Assembly: GCA_903919065.1 (NCBI GenBank)
Contig: CAIXHD010000265.1
Location: 1-40,592, forward strand
Reading direction: 5' to 3'
DNA length: 40,592 bases
DNA from: an uncultured Bacteroidota bacterium
GTDB taxonomy: Bacteria > Bacteroidota > Bacteroidia > Bacteroidales > UBA12481
Position 1 is the first letter of the stretch. The number at the start of each line of letters is the position of its first letter. The notes beneath the pieces are model-generated. The model made no database searches. It was given only the letters and a program-made list of their open reading frames with translations, and was not told the DNA's origin. Shown piece after piece: positions 32,861 to 40,592 of this stretch. The translations under genes and the position numbers were made by a program.

Positions 32861-35800
32861 TCTATCTGAATAAATTTACTTTCAAACGGCTTCATATTCA
32901 GAGAATTCAGAGACTGACCAATTTCCTCGCCAATTATATTGACTTCGAAAATTCTACGGATAGGACGTCCGTTAATTACTGAGGTTACAGTAACTGAACC
33001 AGCTACCCCGTCGAGCTCCCTGAAGTGCAGAAGAACGCTACCTGGCTTCGTTGGTGATGGTCTTGAATTCACCAGCATGATACTCTTTGCTCCATCGATT
33101 TTCAGTGTCTGGAATATCGGTGAAACGAGCTCGTTATTGCCAGCCGGGAATGTCCGGGTGGGGAAAGGATTACGCACACCCCGGGCAAATTGAGCTGCCG
33201 AAGTTTCAGTTGTATCCTTTGTGGTGGTCATTTGATAGGTCCAGTGGAACCCGCCTTCCTGATAAGCCCTGAAATTGGTGAACCAGTAGTTATTCATCAC
33301 CCAGGAATAGAGCCATGGTTTGCAGGGGGCCTGATATCTATCGAATTTACCCAGATTGAAACCACCAAATTGCCAGAGGGGAATTTCATCACTAACCAGA
33401 ATGATCTGTCCATCAGCACTTTTCACCGATACATAATTCTGTGCCACATTCCAATCCGTTGAGGAACCCGGCAACTGTTTTCCCTGGGTTAATGAACCGC
33501 CAATAGTTTCGAATACAATTCTCGATCCCGGAAGGCTGAAAGGGAAAGTAACATACAGACCTTCAGGACTGGTCAATATTTCCTTTCGACCCAGGTAATG
33601 AAACTCAATCAATTTTGTTTGGTCGTATAAACGCACCTCCCACTCCAGTCCTTTGGGAGCTTTAGCAGTGCCTTTCTCAAAGCCATCGAGATCAGCGGAG
33701 AATTTTACACTCTGCCATAAATCACCTTTAGCACCTTCTTCCATTACCACATTTGTTACCGAAGTGTGAGCAGTTTCCTTCATGTTATTTCTGTCGGCCA
33801 GGGTTTCATGAACGAGCTGACCAATTTTCCAAGGATTATCCTTATCAATGAGTTCTTTATTTAATCCCTTATCAAACAAGCTACTGACCGCACCCGTAGC
33901 AATATCGAAACTGATTCGATAGAACTGGTTTTCCATCGTTTTTAATTGCGAATTCTGTTTATCAGGCATCGTATTCTGGTTGCCGGATTCCACTTTAAAT
34001 GCTTTCCAGCCTAAGGCAGGAACATCGTCGACCTTCATGGCCCAATAAGAACCCTCACTCCGGCTTCGTACCAGCTGCACCTGGATTTCACGGTTTGTTG
34101 CCAGATCGATGATTTTGAATTGTTTCCTTGGCGGAATAATCTGATTATCAACAAAAAGTTCAACTATACCTGAACGGTTCCAACCCATGGAGTTCATAAC
34201 ATAGATCACGGGAAAGTTCGCTTTCTTCAGATAGGTCTGGATACGTCCAAGGGCATCTTCATTGAGGAGGGTAACTTTTTTAAGTGCCTCCCATGCATAT
34301 GCTCCTTTTTGAAGCCACTGTTCCGTGGTATTTTCAGAATAAGGCCGATCGATACTTTCATCAGCGCCGACGGTATGTTCATCGAAAAAGAGAGCATTTT
34401 CGCTTATGTGTTCAATTTTGCTTTTCAGATCAGCTGATAAATCACCACCGAGCATGGAAACCATGGCAAACAGGCCTTCGTCGACCTGCTTAAGATTTTG
34501 TGTTTTGCGCACCTTAGCTGTTTCGCGTGAGGTGGATCCAAATCCATCTGTCCACCAATCCAGCCATGCATTACGATATACCGGTAACGTCTCCGAATAG
34601 TTCTTTTCAACATATTCAAAGAACTCCGAAGCGGTTGCCAGCCGGAGTTTTGGCGATTCATACTTTTCGTTCCATGATTTGATGATTTCGCAGGCTCCGG
34701 TTGACGGAGGTGAATTATCCGTCAGGTATCCTGAAAACTGAGCTGCAACACGATCAAAAGGATATCCTTTGTCTTCCAGATTTTTCAGGTACTGGAATAT
34801 TTTATTCGGATCAAAATTATTGGCATCCGGCAACCCGAAATTATTTCCTGTCATATAATGATCACTGCGATAAGCCAGCAGCCTGGAACCTGACGGGGAT
34901 TCCCACCAGAAGCAGGTAGGCACGAAAAATGGCAGAATTGAACGGGTTTCATTAATTCCAAGAGTAAGATACTTTACGCTGGTATTCTTCAAATAATCCG
35001 GCAGGCACCATGCGACGCCATTAACATCATTTTGCATGGTTGTTTTCACTGTAATTCCCTGATCCTTTATTTCCTTTAATGGCTGAAAATAATCGAACAT
35101 GATATTTTCATCTGCAATTTCAGCCATGTTGAAATACATTCCTGTGACCTCTATCCTACCCTCGCCGATACGTTTTTTGAATCGCTCGATCTGAGTTTTC
35201 GGACGTGTTCTCAGATATTCCCTTACCACCCACGTCGATTCGCATGTCCAGCGGAATTTTGCATCATCCGGCATGTTATCAGTCTGGTCGCAATAGTCAA
35301 GGGCATAATCGATATAGCGAAGATGTTCAGCAAGAATCTCCGATTGTGGCCGGGTATATCCTATATCCGTATGTGAATGCTGGATCAGGTATACCTCCCA
35401 CTTTTTAGTCGGCAGCTGGGTACCGGTCACTTTCTCGTTTAATCCGGTATCGTATTTCAGGGCGATTTCAATCTTTTTTGGTGCTTTAACCGAAGGAACC
35501 GGCACAAAGAACTGGTTGAAGCCGATTTTTGTCTTGCCGGTCAGCAATTCTTTTCCTCCATACGAAAAAGTAATCCCGCAAGGTTCTCGAAACTGAATCT
35601 GGGAAATTCTCACCTGCTGACTGAGAACACCATTTTCCTTTGCCAGGATTGAAGTATTGCTGAGCGTGTTGCCGGATTGAAGGGACTTCTTAAAAATAAT
35701 TATCCAGGCGCTTTTAGAAGTCGGCAACAATTTAACCTTGATATCGACAGGCTCCTTTTGCTTTAGCTTGTCGGCGGGAAGAGTTAAAATCATGAATCCA

Positions 35801-36237
35801 TTGATCTCAACACCATAAATATTTTTCGATTGATAAAAAGTCAGCAATCCGCCCTGAGATCCTTTGACGGACCATGTTTTCTCTTCATTATTGGTAAATC
35901 TGAATTCCTCGTCGTTATTAACTTTCAGGGTAAAACCAAGATCGGTTTTATCGGTAGACATAGCTGCCATAAAAACAAATGCAACCTGTCCGGAAGAAAC
36001 CGGTTGATTGACTGGGGCGGTTTTCCAGTTCATCTCAGGATTCTCAAATGAATTTCTGAGGATGTAGGCATCTTCACTCTGAGGGAGAGGTGATCGGTAG
36101 TTAAAATCAACACCACTGATTCCCTGTCCAAAACCAGGCAAATACAAGGTTGGTTTTGTCTGTTGCGCTGAAGCTATCTGCATAGTAAACAGAAAAGCAA
36201 GCATAAATTGTCCGATAAAGGCGGCTATTCTTTTCAT
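32854..36237 (-). CDS. secreted glycoside hydrolase family 38 (alpha-mannosidase-like)
   Basis: The 1127-residue enzyme has a signal peptide ending near residue 24 (ASAQ). A beta-rich N-terminal domain of about 270 residues precedes the GH38 catalytic domain, which opens with IQHSHTDIGYT (zinc ligands H287 and D291 by family pattern). The nucleophile candidate is D404 in MQNDVNGVAW, and FWWESPSGSR follows. A helical middle domain and GH38 C-terminal beta domains follow. GH38 enzymes retain configuration and usually cleave alpha-mannosides, but this long-headed subgroup may have another specificity. It lies 40 bases after the 990-residue lipoprotein gene and is probably cotranscribed with it. 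Confidence 0.85.
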   Translation of the reverse strand: MKRIAAFIGQFMLAFLFTMQIASAQQTKPTLYLPGFGQGISGVDFNYRSPLPQSEDAYILRNSFENPEMNWKTAPVNQPVSSGQVAFVFMAAMSTDKTDLGFTLKVNNDEEFRFTNNEEKTWSVKGSQGGLLTFYQSKNIYGVEINGFMILTLPADKLKQKEPVDIKVKLLPTSKSAWIIIFKKSLQSGNTLSNTSILAKENGVLSQQVRISQIQFREPCGITFSYGGKELLTGKTKIGFNQFFVPVPSVKAPKKIEIALKYDTGLNEKVTGTQLPTKKWEVYLIQHSHTDIGYTRPQSEILAEHLRYIDYALDYCDQTDNMPDDAKFRWTCESTWVVREYLRTRPKTQIERFKKRIGEGRIEVTGMYFNMAEIADENIMFDYFQPLKEIKDQGITVKTTMQNDVNGVAWCLPDYLKNTSVKYLTLGINETRSILPFFVPTCFWWESPSGSRLLAYRSDHYMTGNNFGLPDANNFDPNKIFQYLKNLEDKGYPFDRVAAQFSGYLTDNSPPSTGACEIIKSWNEKYESPKLRLATASEFFEYVEKNYSETLPVYRNAWLDWWTDGFGSTSRETAKVRKTQNLKQVDEGLFAMVSMLGGDLSADLKSKIEHISENALFFDEHTVGADESIDRPYSENTTEQWLQKGAYAWEALKKVTLLNEDALGRIQTYLKKANFPVIYVMNSMGWNRSGIVELFVDNQIIPPRKQFKIIDLATNREIQVQLVRSRSEGSYWAMKVDDVPALGWKAFKVESGNQNTMPDKQNSQLKTMENQFYRISFDIATGAVSSLFDKGLNKELIDKDNPWKIGQLVHETLADRNNMKETAHTSVTNVVMEEGAKGDLWQSVKFSADLDGFEKGTAKAPKGLEWEVRLYDQTKLIEFHYLGRKEILTSPEGLYVTFPFSLPGSRIVFETIGGSLTQGKQLPGSSTDWNVAQNYVSVKSADGQIILVSDEIPLWQFGGFNLGKFDRYQAPCKPWLYSWVMNNYWFTNFRAYQEGGFHWTYQMTTTKDTTETSAAQFARGVRNPFPTRTFPAGNNELVSPIFQTLKIDGAKSIMLVNSRPSPTKPGSVLLHFRELDGVAGSVTVTSVINGRPIRRIFEVNIIGEEIGQSLNSLNMKPFESKFIQIDY

Positions 36238-36277
36238 TCCGTTCAGGGTTTTAATTGCTGATGCAATTTATTGTTGT

Positions 36278-39250
36278 CTATTCTACAAATCTAATCTCAA
36301 TGATCTTCTCTTCCCAGTGTTCTCCAAAATCTATGGCAAGAATATTTTTATTTAATTGAACCCGGCTATCGACGTTGCTTAATTTTATCGATTTACCGGT
36401 AAGCAGTTTGAATTCCTGTTTGCCAGTTCCGCTCAGGCTCAGGCTTATCTGACTATCATTTGAAGTAATAATTCGCGCGCCACTACCTGGAAGAGTAAAA
36501 TTCAGGACGATATTCTTATCCATCAATATATTCTCCAGAGTACCTTCGCGAACCGAAACCGGGAGATTAAACCCCGGAACATGTACAACGAGGTTTTTTG
36601 TATTGCCGGCAATCGTCCAATCTGTATTTAGAAGGACGATCCGTTTTTGACTGTTAGGAAGGTTGTAAATATGGGAATCGACCTCAAAGGAATCACCGGA
36701 CAAACAGATACTATCTTTATGTAGAGCGACAAGTGTGTCACCCAGTTGTTTACGGAAGTTGTCGAGTGCTTCCGTTCCCCAATATTCTCCGGCGACAAGG
36801 GTCCATACTTTACCGGCACCGATAAAATTCTCAACAAGGACAGGCTTTCCGGTTTCACTTTCGGCCAAAACCGAGGCACCAGGCATAACTTCTGCCTCCA
36901 GTCCGGGTAACCCTTTTGCAGTGCAAGTTTTGCCATTTTTCCATTTTATTGATTGAACCGGAGCGATAAGGCTGCCAACTTTTAATCCGCATAAGCCGGA
37001 AAGGTCTCCCTGATTATAGAAATTGAAATCCTTTTTGTCCAAGAGAAAATCGCGGGTTACATGGTTTGTGCATTGAGTTGCCGCGATGACCAGGTGTCCG
37101 CCATTCCCTACATATTCGATTAATTTCTGATAATTCTCATCCGTCATGGTATTCCAACCGGGAAGAATCAGAAGCTTATATTTTTTCAGTTTTTCAATAT
37201 CACCGTCGATGGTCACCAAGTCTGTTTGCCCATTAGGTGAAGCTGATAAAAACATCCTGATCTTTGAATTATCCTGCTTAACCGGATACAGCCATACTCC
37301 CGGCATAAATATATTCAGCAACTCCCATCCACGTTCGGGGGTATCGAAACTCCAGGAATCTGTTTCCGGGCCGAACATACCCCACACCTTGGTTGGCTCC
37401 ATTTCGGGTGATGACTGAACGCCCCCAACCAAACAATCATATTTTCCGAGCAGGTAGGCTGTTTTTACCTCTTCGTTTCCTAATTGAATTGCCGAACCAT
37501 AATGATAAAGCTCCTGCATCTGCTTTCGGCGAGTAAAGCTCATCGGATCAGAATATGAATAAGAAGTTGAATGGATGCCATAAAGAGCACTTTCTTCATC
37601 ATAAATCAGGCGGGCGCCATATAACCAGGACTGCCATAAAAAGAGAAAATTTCGTCGCAGGGTACTCTCATCATCGGGCATTCTCATTACATGATTAGCC
37701 AGATGTACTCCCCAGAAAGGCTTGTTATACAGATAAGACCCACCACGGTTTGAGGCCATCATCAGAGTAGAATGCCCGGTAGGAAATTCGCTCGAGATAA
37801 AACCTACTCCTGATTTATAATCGAGGTTACACATTGGTAAGGCCTGCCCAAGCATTTTAATGGTTTTCATCCTGGTGGTGTACGCGGCTTCGCAATCAGG
37901 CAGGGTACGGTTGATTCTTGATGCCTTAGGTTCCGAATCGCCCCAACCATAAATCAGGTTACTGGATTCATGCTGATGAATACCGAGGAAGTTACTTCCA
38001 ATAGTGGTGGACAATATTCCGGACACATCGCCTCCCAAAGTTGTGCCAGCCTTAAAATTATTTTGCTGTATCATTCGCCCCCATCTACTGAAATCGTCAA
38101 GAGAAACGGTGTTAGTCTCCTCGATTCGAAAGAGCACATAATTACCCATTTGCTGAGCTGCCATCCGGTTTATCAGGGTATCAACCTCCCCATTCTGAGT
38201 GGTCATGGTATTCAGGTCGTATCCCACCCAAAAATTCGGAACGGAAGGTAATGGAGGCAGCCTTAAATTATTTTCTCCATGGGATGCTTGAGGTTCATTG
38301 ATATAAACACGGTGAACCATTAAAGTTTTAGCATCATCACCATTGGATATCCTAATTGAATTCTTTTTCGGATTGAAGGCAGTTGACGGAACCTTTATAT
38401 TTATATCAAAAAGTTTTTCCGCCTGCCGGAAATAGGTTAGAAAGTGTCTGATTTTTTGAGAATAATCTCCAATCATAACCTCCAGCTCCATCCATCCGGA
38501 AGTGGTTTCAAATTCACCACCTGGTTTTTGAGACATAGCAGCCATCAGTTGGATTTTTACAGGTACCTCGCGGATCAATCCGGCATTAAAGTTTTCTGTT
38601 AAAAACTCAGCCTTCGCAGATTTCTTTGGTCCAATCGAAGCACACCAGGCGCTCATGAAATTTGATTTCGAGCCTGAGAAATCATCAGGAATAAGCATTG
38701 TTCCAGTTCTGTTTTCTGATGCAAGTTTACGGGCATAAGCCTTTTTGCTCATTCGTGGGCGGGCATCCGGGCCCAGGAAAACAGATATTGGTTGGAATGA
38801 ATAATATCCTCCTACTGGAAATTCCAGATATTCCTTATCGAGCAAATCGCCAAGTTTAAACTTAGCCAGGCCTGCTTTCGTTTCGATTGATATTACTGAT
38901 GCCGGATCACCCTGGACAAAAAAGCGGACACCCTCGAGTCCCCTTCCTGAACCCGGCTTTATATCGGTAGCCCATTCCGGTTTATCGAGCCTTCTTGAAT
39001 ATTCACGGGAGCAGCCTCCGTATCCCTTTGCCCAATCAGTAATACCGTATGTCAACTTAAAAATTGAATCAAGCTTGCCGCCTTCCACTTTAACATTGCC
39101 GCTCCAATCCAGAATTTCATTACTGTGGGGTGAATAGGCATATGCTTTTCCAAAGGTTACTGAGACCTGGTAATTAAGCTTTGGGGTTGAACAACTGGCG
39201 AGTATCGTTACGAATGCAAAAATCGTGTGAAAATGGATAAGACTTTTCAT
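36278..39250 (-). CDS. large lipoprotein with GATase-like domain, possible glycosidase
   Basis: This 990-residue protein has a lipobox (LASC, Cys20), so it is an envelope lipoprotein. A beta-rich N-terminal third is followed by a region that may be a TIM barrel (about 345-600), with acidic residues in FRIEETN and IYDEESAL. Next is a class I amidotransferase-like fold (KLLILPGWNTMTDENYQKLI, about 690-710, then GGHLVIAAT), as in the trimerisation domain of GH42 beta-galactosidases. Beta domains end the protein. I do not recognise a defined family. The layout and the GH38 and DUF1080 neighbours make a glycoside hydrolase of a GH42-like superfamily the best guess. Confidence 0.6.
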   Translation of the reverse strand: MKSLIHFHTIFAFVTILASCSTPKLNYQVSVTFGKAYAYSPHSNEILDWSGNVKVEGGKLDSIFKLTYGITDWAKGYGGCSREYSRRLDKPEWATDIKPGSGRGLEGVRFFVQGDPASVISIETKAGLAKFKLGDLLDKEYLEFPVGGYYSFQPISVFLGPDARPRMSKKAYARKLASENRTGTMLIPDDFSGSKSNFMSAWCASIGPKKSAKAEFLTENFNAGLIREVPVKIQLMAAMSQKPGGEFETTSGWMELEVMIGDYSQKIRHFLTYFRQAEKLFDINIKVPSTAFNPKKNSIRISNGDDAKTLMVHRVYINEPQASHGENNLRLPPLPSVPNFWVGYDLNTMTTQNGEVDTLINRMAAQQMGNYVLFRIEETNTVSLDDFSRWGRMIQQNNFKAGTTLGGDVSGILSTTIGSNFLGIHQHESSNLIYGWGDSEPKASRINRTLPDCEAAYTTRMKTIKMLGQALPMCNLDYKSGVGFISSEFPTGHSTLMMASNRGGSYLYNKPFWGVHLANHVMRMPDDESTLRRNFLFLWQSWLYGARLIYDEESALYGIHSTSYSYSDPMSFTRRKQMQELYHYGSAIQLGNEEVKTAYLLGKYDCLVGGVQSSPEMEPTKVWGMFGPETDSWSFDTPERGWELLNIFMPGVWLYPVKQDNSKIRMFLSASPNGQTDLVTIDGDIEKLKKYKLLILPGWNTMTDENYQKLIEYVGNGGHLVIAATQCTNHVTRDFLLDKKDFNFYNQGDLSGLCGLKVGSLIAPVQSIKWKNGKTCTAKGLPGLEAEVMPGASVLAESETGKPVLVENFIGAGKVWTLVAGEYWGTEALDNFRKQLGDTLVALHKDSICLSGDSFEVDSHIYNLPNSQKRIVLLNTDWTIAGNTKNLVVHVPGFNLPVSVREGTLENILMDKNIVLNFTLPGSGARIITSNDSQISLSLSGTGKQEFKLLTGKSIKLSNVDSRVQLNKNILAIDFGEHWEEKIIEIRFVE

Positions 39251-39258
39251 ATTGCTGG

Positions 39259-39288
39259 TTGAGGAAAGGAAAATTACAACTATTTTTC
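39259..39288 (+). promoter_or_regulatory. Bacteroidetes-type promoter for the DUF1080 gene
   Basis: TTG at 39259-39261 and TATTTTTC at 39281-39288 are 19 bases apart; the -7 box misses only the final G. The leader to the ATG at 39322 would be about 27 bases. It lies in the 71-bp divergent gap with the 990-residue lipoprotein. Confidence 0.4.
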
Positions 39289-39321
39289 ATTCGCAAATCC
39301 ATTCAGTAAAAAGTCGCAAAA

Positions 39322-40083
39322 ATGAAAAAACTAATGTTTGTGGTTTCGCTTGGCATGATGGCTTTATTGGCATTACCAGGTTTAGCCCAATCCGGCAAGG
39401 ATGCTTTGAACCTATACCAGCAGATTGACCAGAAAGCTAAACCTAATACACTGGTTGACAAGGAAAAAAATCAAGGATGGAAGATTCTGTTTGATGGAAA
39501 GACCACGGATGGCTGGCACGGTTATAATATGAAAGTTTTTCCCGCATGCTGGATCATTGAAGATGGCGCATTTACCATGACCAGTAAAGGCGGGGGTGAG
39601 GATCAGGATATCATAACAAGCCGCAAGTACCGCAATTTTGCCTTCAGTGTTGATTATAAACTAACGAAGGGAGCCAATAGCGGCATTATTTACCAGATTT
39701 CTGAAGATCCGAAATATAAATTCCCTTATGAAACGGGTCCGGAATTTCAGGTGATTGATCACGAAAACTGGCCTGACAAGCTGGAAGACTGGCAGATCAA
39801 CGGCGCGAATTACGCCATGTACCCTCCAATGGCAAAGCCATATAAACCATTAGGTGAATGGAATCATCTGCTTCTTGTGGTAAATGGCAACGATGTCACG
39901 CAAATATTAAATGGAGAAGTGGTTGTTCATTATGTCAAGAAAAGTGACGAGTGGATGAAGCTTCGCAACAGTGGAAAATGGTTGAGTTTTCCGGATTGGG
40001 GAAAATTCGATGAAGGTTATATTTCCCTGCAAAATCACGGGACCAAGGTATGGTACCGCAACATCAAGATGAAAGAACTTTAA
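39322..40083 (+). CDS. DUF1080 (3-keto-disaccharide hydrolase) family secreted protein
   Basis: The 253-residue protein has a signal peptide (MKKLMFVVSLGMMALLALPG) and one DUF1080 domain, a concanavalin-like beta sandwich. Typical segments are GWKILFDGKTTDGWHGY, GANSGIIYQ, GPEFQVIDHEN and the C-terminal GYISLQNHGTKVWYRNI. Members have been named 3-keto-disaccharide hydrolases and, in recent work on Bacteroides as I recall, act on 3-keto glycosides made by Gfo/Idh dehydrogenases. The next gene is exactly such a dehydrogenase, 18 bases away, which supports that reading. Confidence 0.88.
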   Translation: MKKLMFVVSLGMMALLALPGLAQSGKDALNLYQQIDQKAKPNTLVDKEKNQGWKILFDGKTTDGWHGYNMKVFPACWIIEDGAFTMTSKGGGEDQDIITSRKYRNFAFSVDYKLTKGANSGIIYQISEDPKYKFPYETGPEFQVIDHENWPDKLEDWQINGANYAMYPPMAKPYKPLGEWNHLLLVVNGNDVTQILNGEVVVHYVKKSDEWMKLRNSGKWLSFPDWGKFDEGYISLQNHGTKVWYRNIKMKEL

Positions 40084-40101
40084 CCCGATAACTCCCGAAC
40101 C

Positions 40102-40592
40102 ATGGCTTCAAAAAATCTTTCACGCCGCAGTTTTTTAAGGAACACCTCCATTGCAGCAGCAGGAATTTCAGTTATTCCGAGTAATACGGTTAGTGGATTG
40201 GGACATAAGGCACCCAGCGACAAGCTCAATATTGCCGGTATCGGTATTGGCGGCAAAGGTCATCCCAACCTTGTCGGCATGTCGACCGAGAATATTGTTG
40301 GATTATGCGATGTGGACTGGAAATATGCGGACAAGTGTTTTACTGAATTCCCGAAAGCGAAAAAGTATTGGGATTGGAGGAAAATGTTTGATGAGATGGG
40401 TAGTTCCATTGATGGAGTGATGGTTGCAACAGCCGACCATAGTCATGCCGGAATTGCTGCTGCTGCCTTATCGATGGGGAAACATGTTTATTGTCAGAAG
40501 CCCCTTACCCACTCCGTATATGAATCGCGGCTTTTGACCAGGCTTGCAGCCAGTAATAAGGTTGCCACACAGATGGGGAATCAAGGCAATTC
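40102..40592 (+). CDS. Tat-exported Gfo/Idh/MocA oxidoreductase, cut by the window end
   Basis: The first 163 residues are present; the frame is open to the last base. A twin-arginine signal (LSRRSFLRN) is followed by a Rossmann domain (LNIAGIGIGGKG, 42-53) and CQKPLTHS (131-138), where the usual EKP is QKP. The sequence differs clearly from the first Gfo/Idh protein at 17394: there is no lipobox, and the MFDEMGSSIDGVMVATADHSHA stretch belongs to the large secreted subgroup often annotated only as oxidoreductase. The 18-base gap to the DUF1080 gene indicates one operon. Confidence 0.88.
   Translation, partial: MASKNLSRRSFLRNTSIAAAGISVIPSNTVSGLGHKAPSDKLNIAGIGIGGKGHPNLVGMSTENIVGLCDVDWKYADKCFTEFPKAKKYWDWRKMFDEMGSSIDGVMVATADHSHAGIAAAALSMGKHVYCQKPLTHSVYESRLLTRLAASNKVATQMGNQGN

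Noticed and set aside
40151-40420. 89-codon frame at the right edge
   Set aside because: It is out of frame with the Gfo/Idh/MocA gene that runs from 40102 to the window end and shows clear Tat, Rossmann and QKP motifs.

Overview
The window looks like a chromosomal segment of a Bacteroidota bacterium, probably a Bacteroidales-like environmental lineage (inference). The signs are a coaD / Nudix-pyrE / birA / rsfS-ftsH-LUD-cdsA-psd housekeeping block, a DUF4492-cydA-cydB cytochrome bd operon, a PorV/PorQ-type outer-membrane protein, class I EPSP and DAHP-chorismate mutase enzymes of the Bacteroidetes type, almost no Shine-Dalgarno sites, and promoters of the Bacteroidetes form TTTG-N19/20-TAnnTTTG. 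No rRNA, tRNA, CRISPR array, phage or insertion sequence was seen.

Layout. (1) 1-9.8 kb, core metabolism: CoA synthesis (coaD), a Nudix hydrolase divergent from pyrE with overlapping start codons, biotin ligase, then a rightward block rsfS, ftsH, LUD protein, cdsA, psd whose last genes overlap, followed by a small Cys/Lys-rich secreted protein, a PorV/PorQ-like barrel and pssA. cdsA, psd and pssA together supply phosphatidylethanolamine synthesis. (2) 9.6-12.7 kb: cytochrome bd oxidase operon on the minus strand with a DUF4492 gene before cydA and a 40-residue one-helix protein after cydB. (3) 12.8-23.5 kb, accessory: a secreted GH2 glycosidase, a NrfH-like tetraheme cytochrome fused to a SUMF1/FGE domain, a Tat-exported Gfo/Idh/MocA oxidoreductase, a Tat-exported sugar-isomerase-like TIM barrel, an unknown lipoprotein and a transglutaminase-like lipoprotein. 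(4) 23.5-30.0 kb: an aromatic amino acid operon, pheA - aminotransferase - tyrA - DAHP synthase/chorismate mutase - aroA - aroC. (5) 30.0-32.9 kb: a Cys/Met-metabolism PLP enzyme, a pirin and a small lipoprotein. (6) 32.9-40.6 kb: second carbohydrate locus with a GH38 enzyme, a 990-residue lipoprotein of unknown activity, a DUF1080 protein and a truncated second Gfo/Idh/MocA protein cut by the window end.

The most notable regulatory find is in the 313-bp gap before pheA: a consensus promoter, a 30-codon leader ORF with 11 Phe/Tyr codons, an intrinsic terminator, and an exact 8-bp competing pairing that would form an antiterminator. This is a complete classical ribosome-stalling attenuator for the aromatic operon.

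The second theme is short degenerate tandem repeats of 7-12 bp (AGGAGGTT, AGGCTCA, GGAATTAAG and TGATTTGATGAT types) that sit at gene ends and in three cases are translated: in the BirA C-terminus, in the mature N-terminus of the TIM-barrel protein, and in the signal peptide of the transglutaminase-like lipoprotein. The third theme is a likely periplasmic oxidative glycan pathway in which Gfo/Idh dehydrogenases, a TIM barrel, a DUF1080 protein and a multiheme cytochrome fusion may cooperate.
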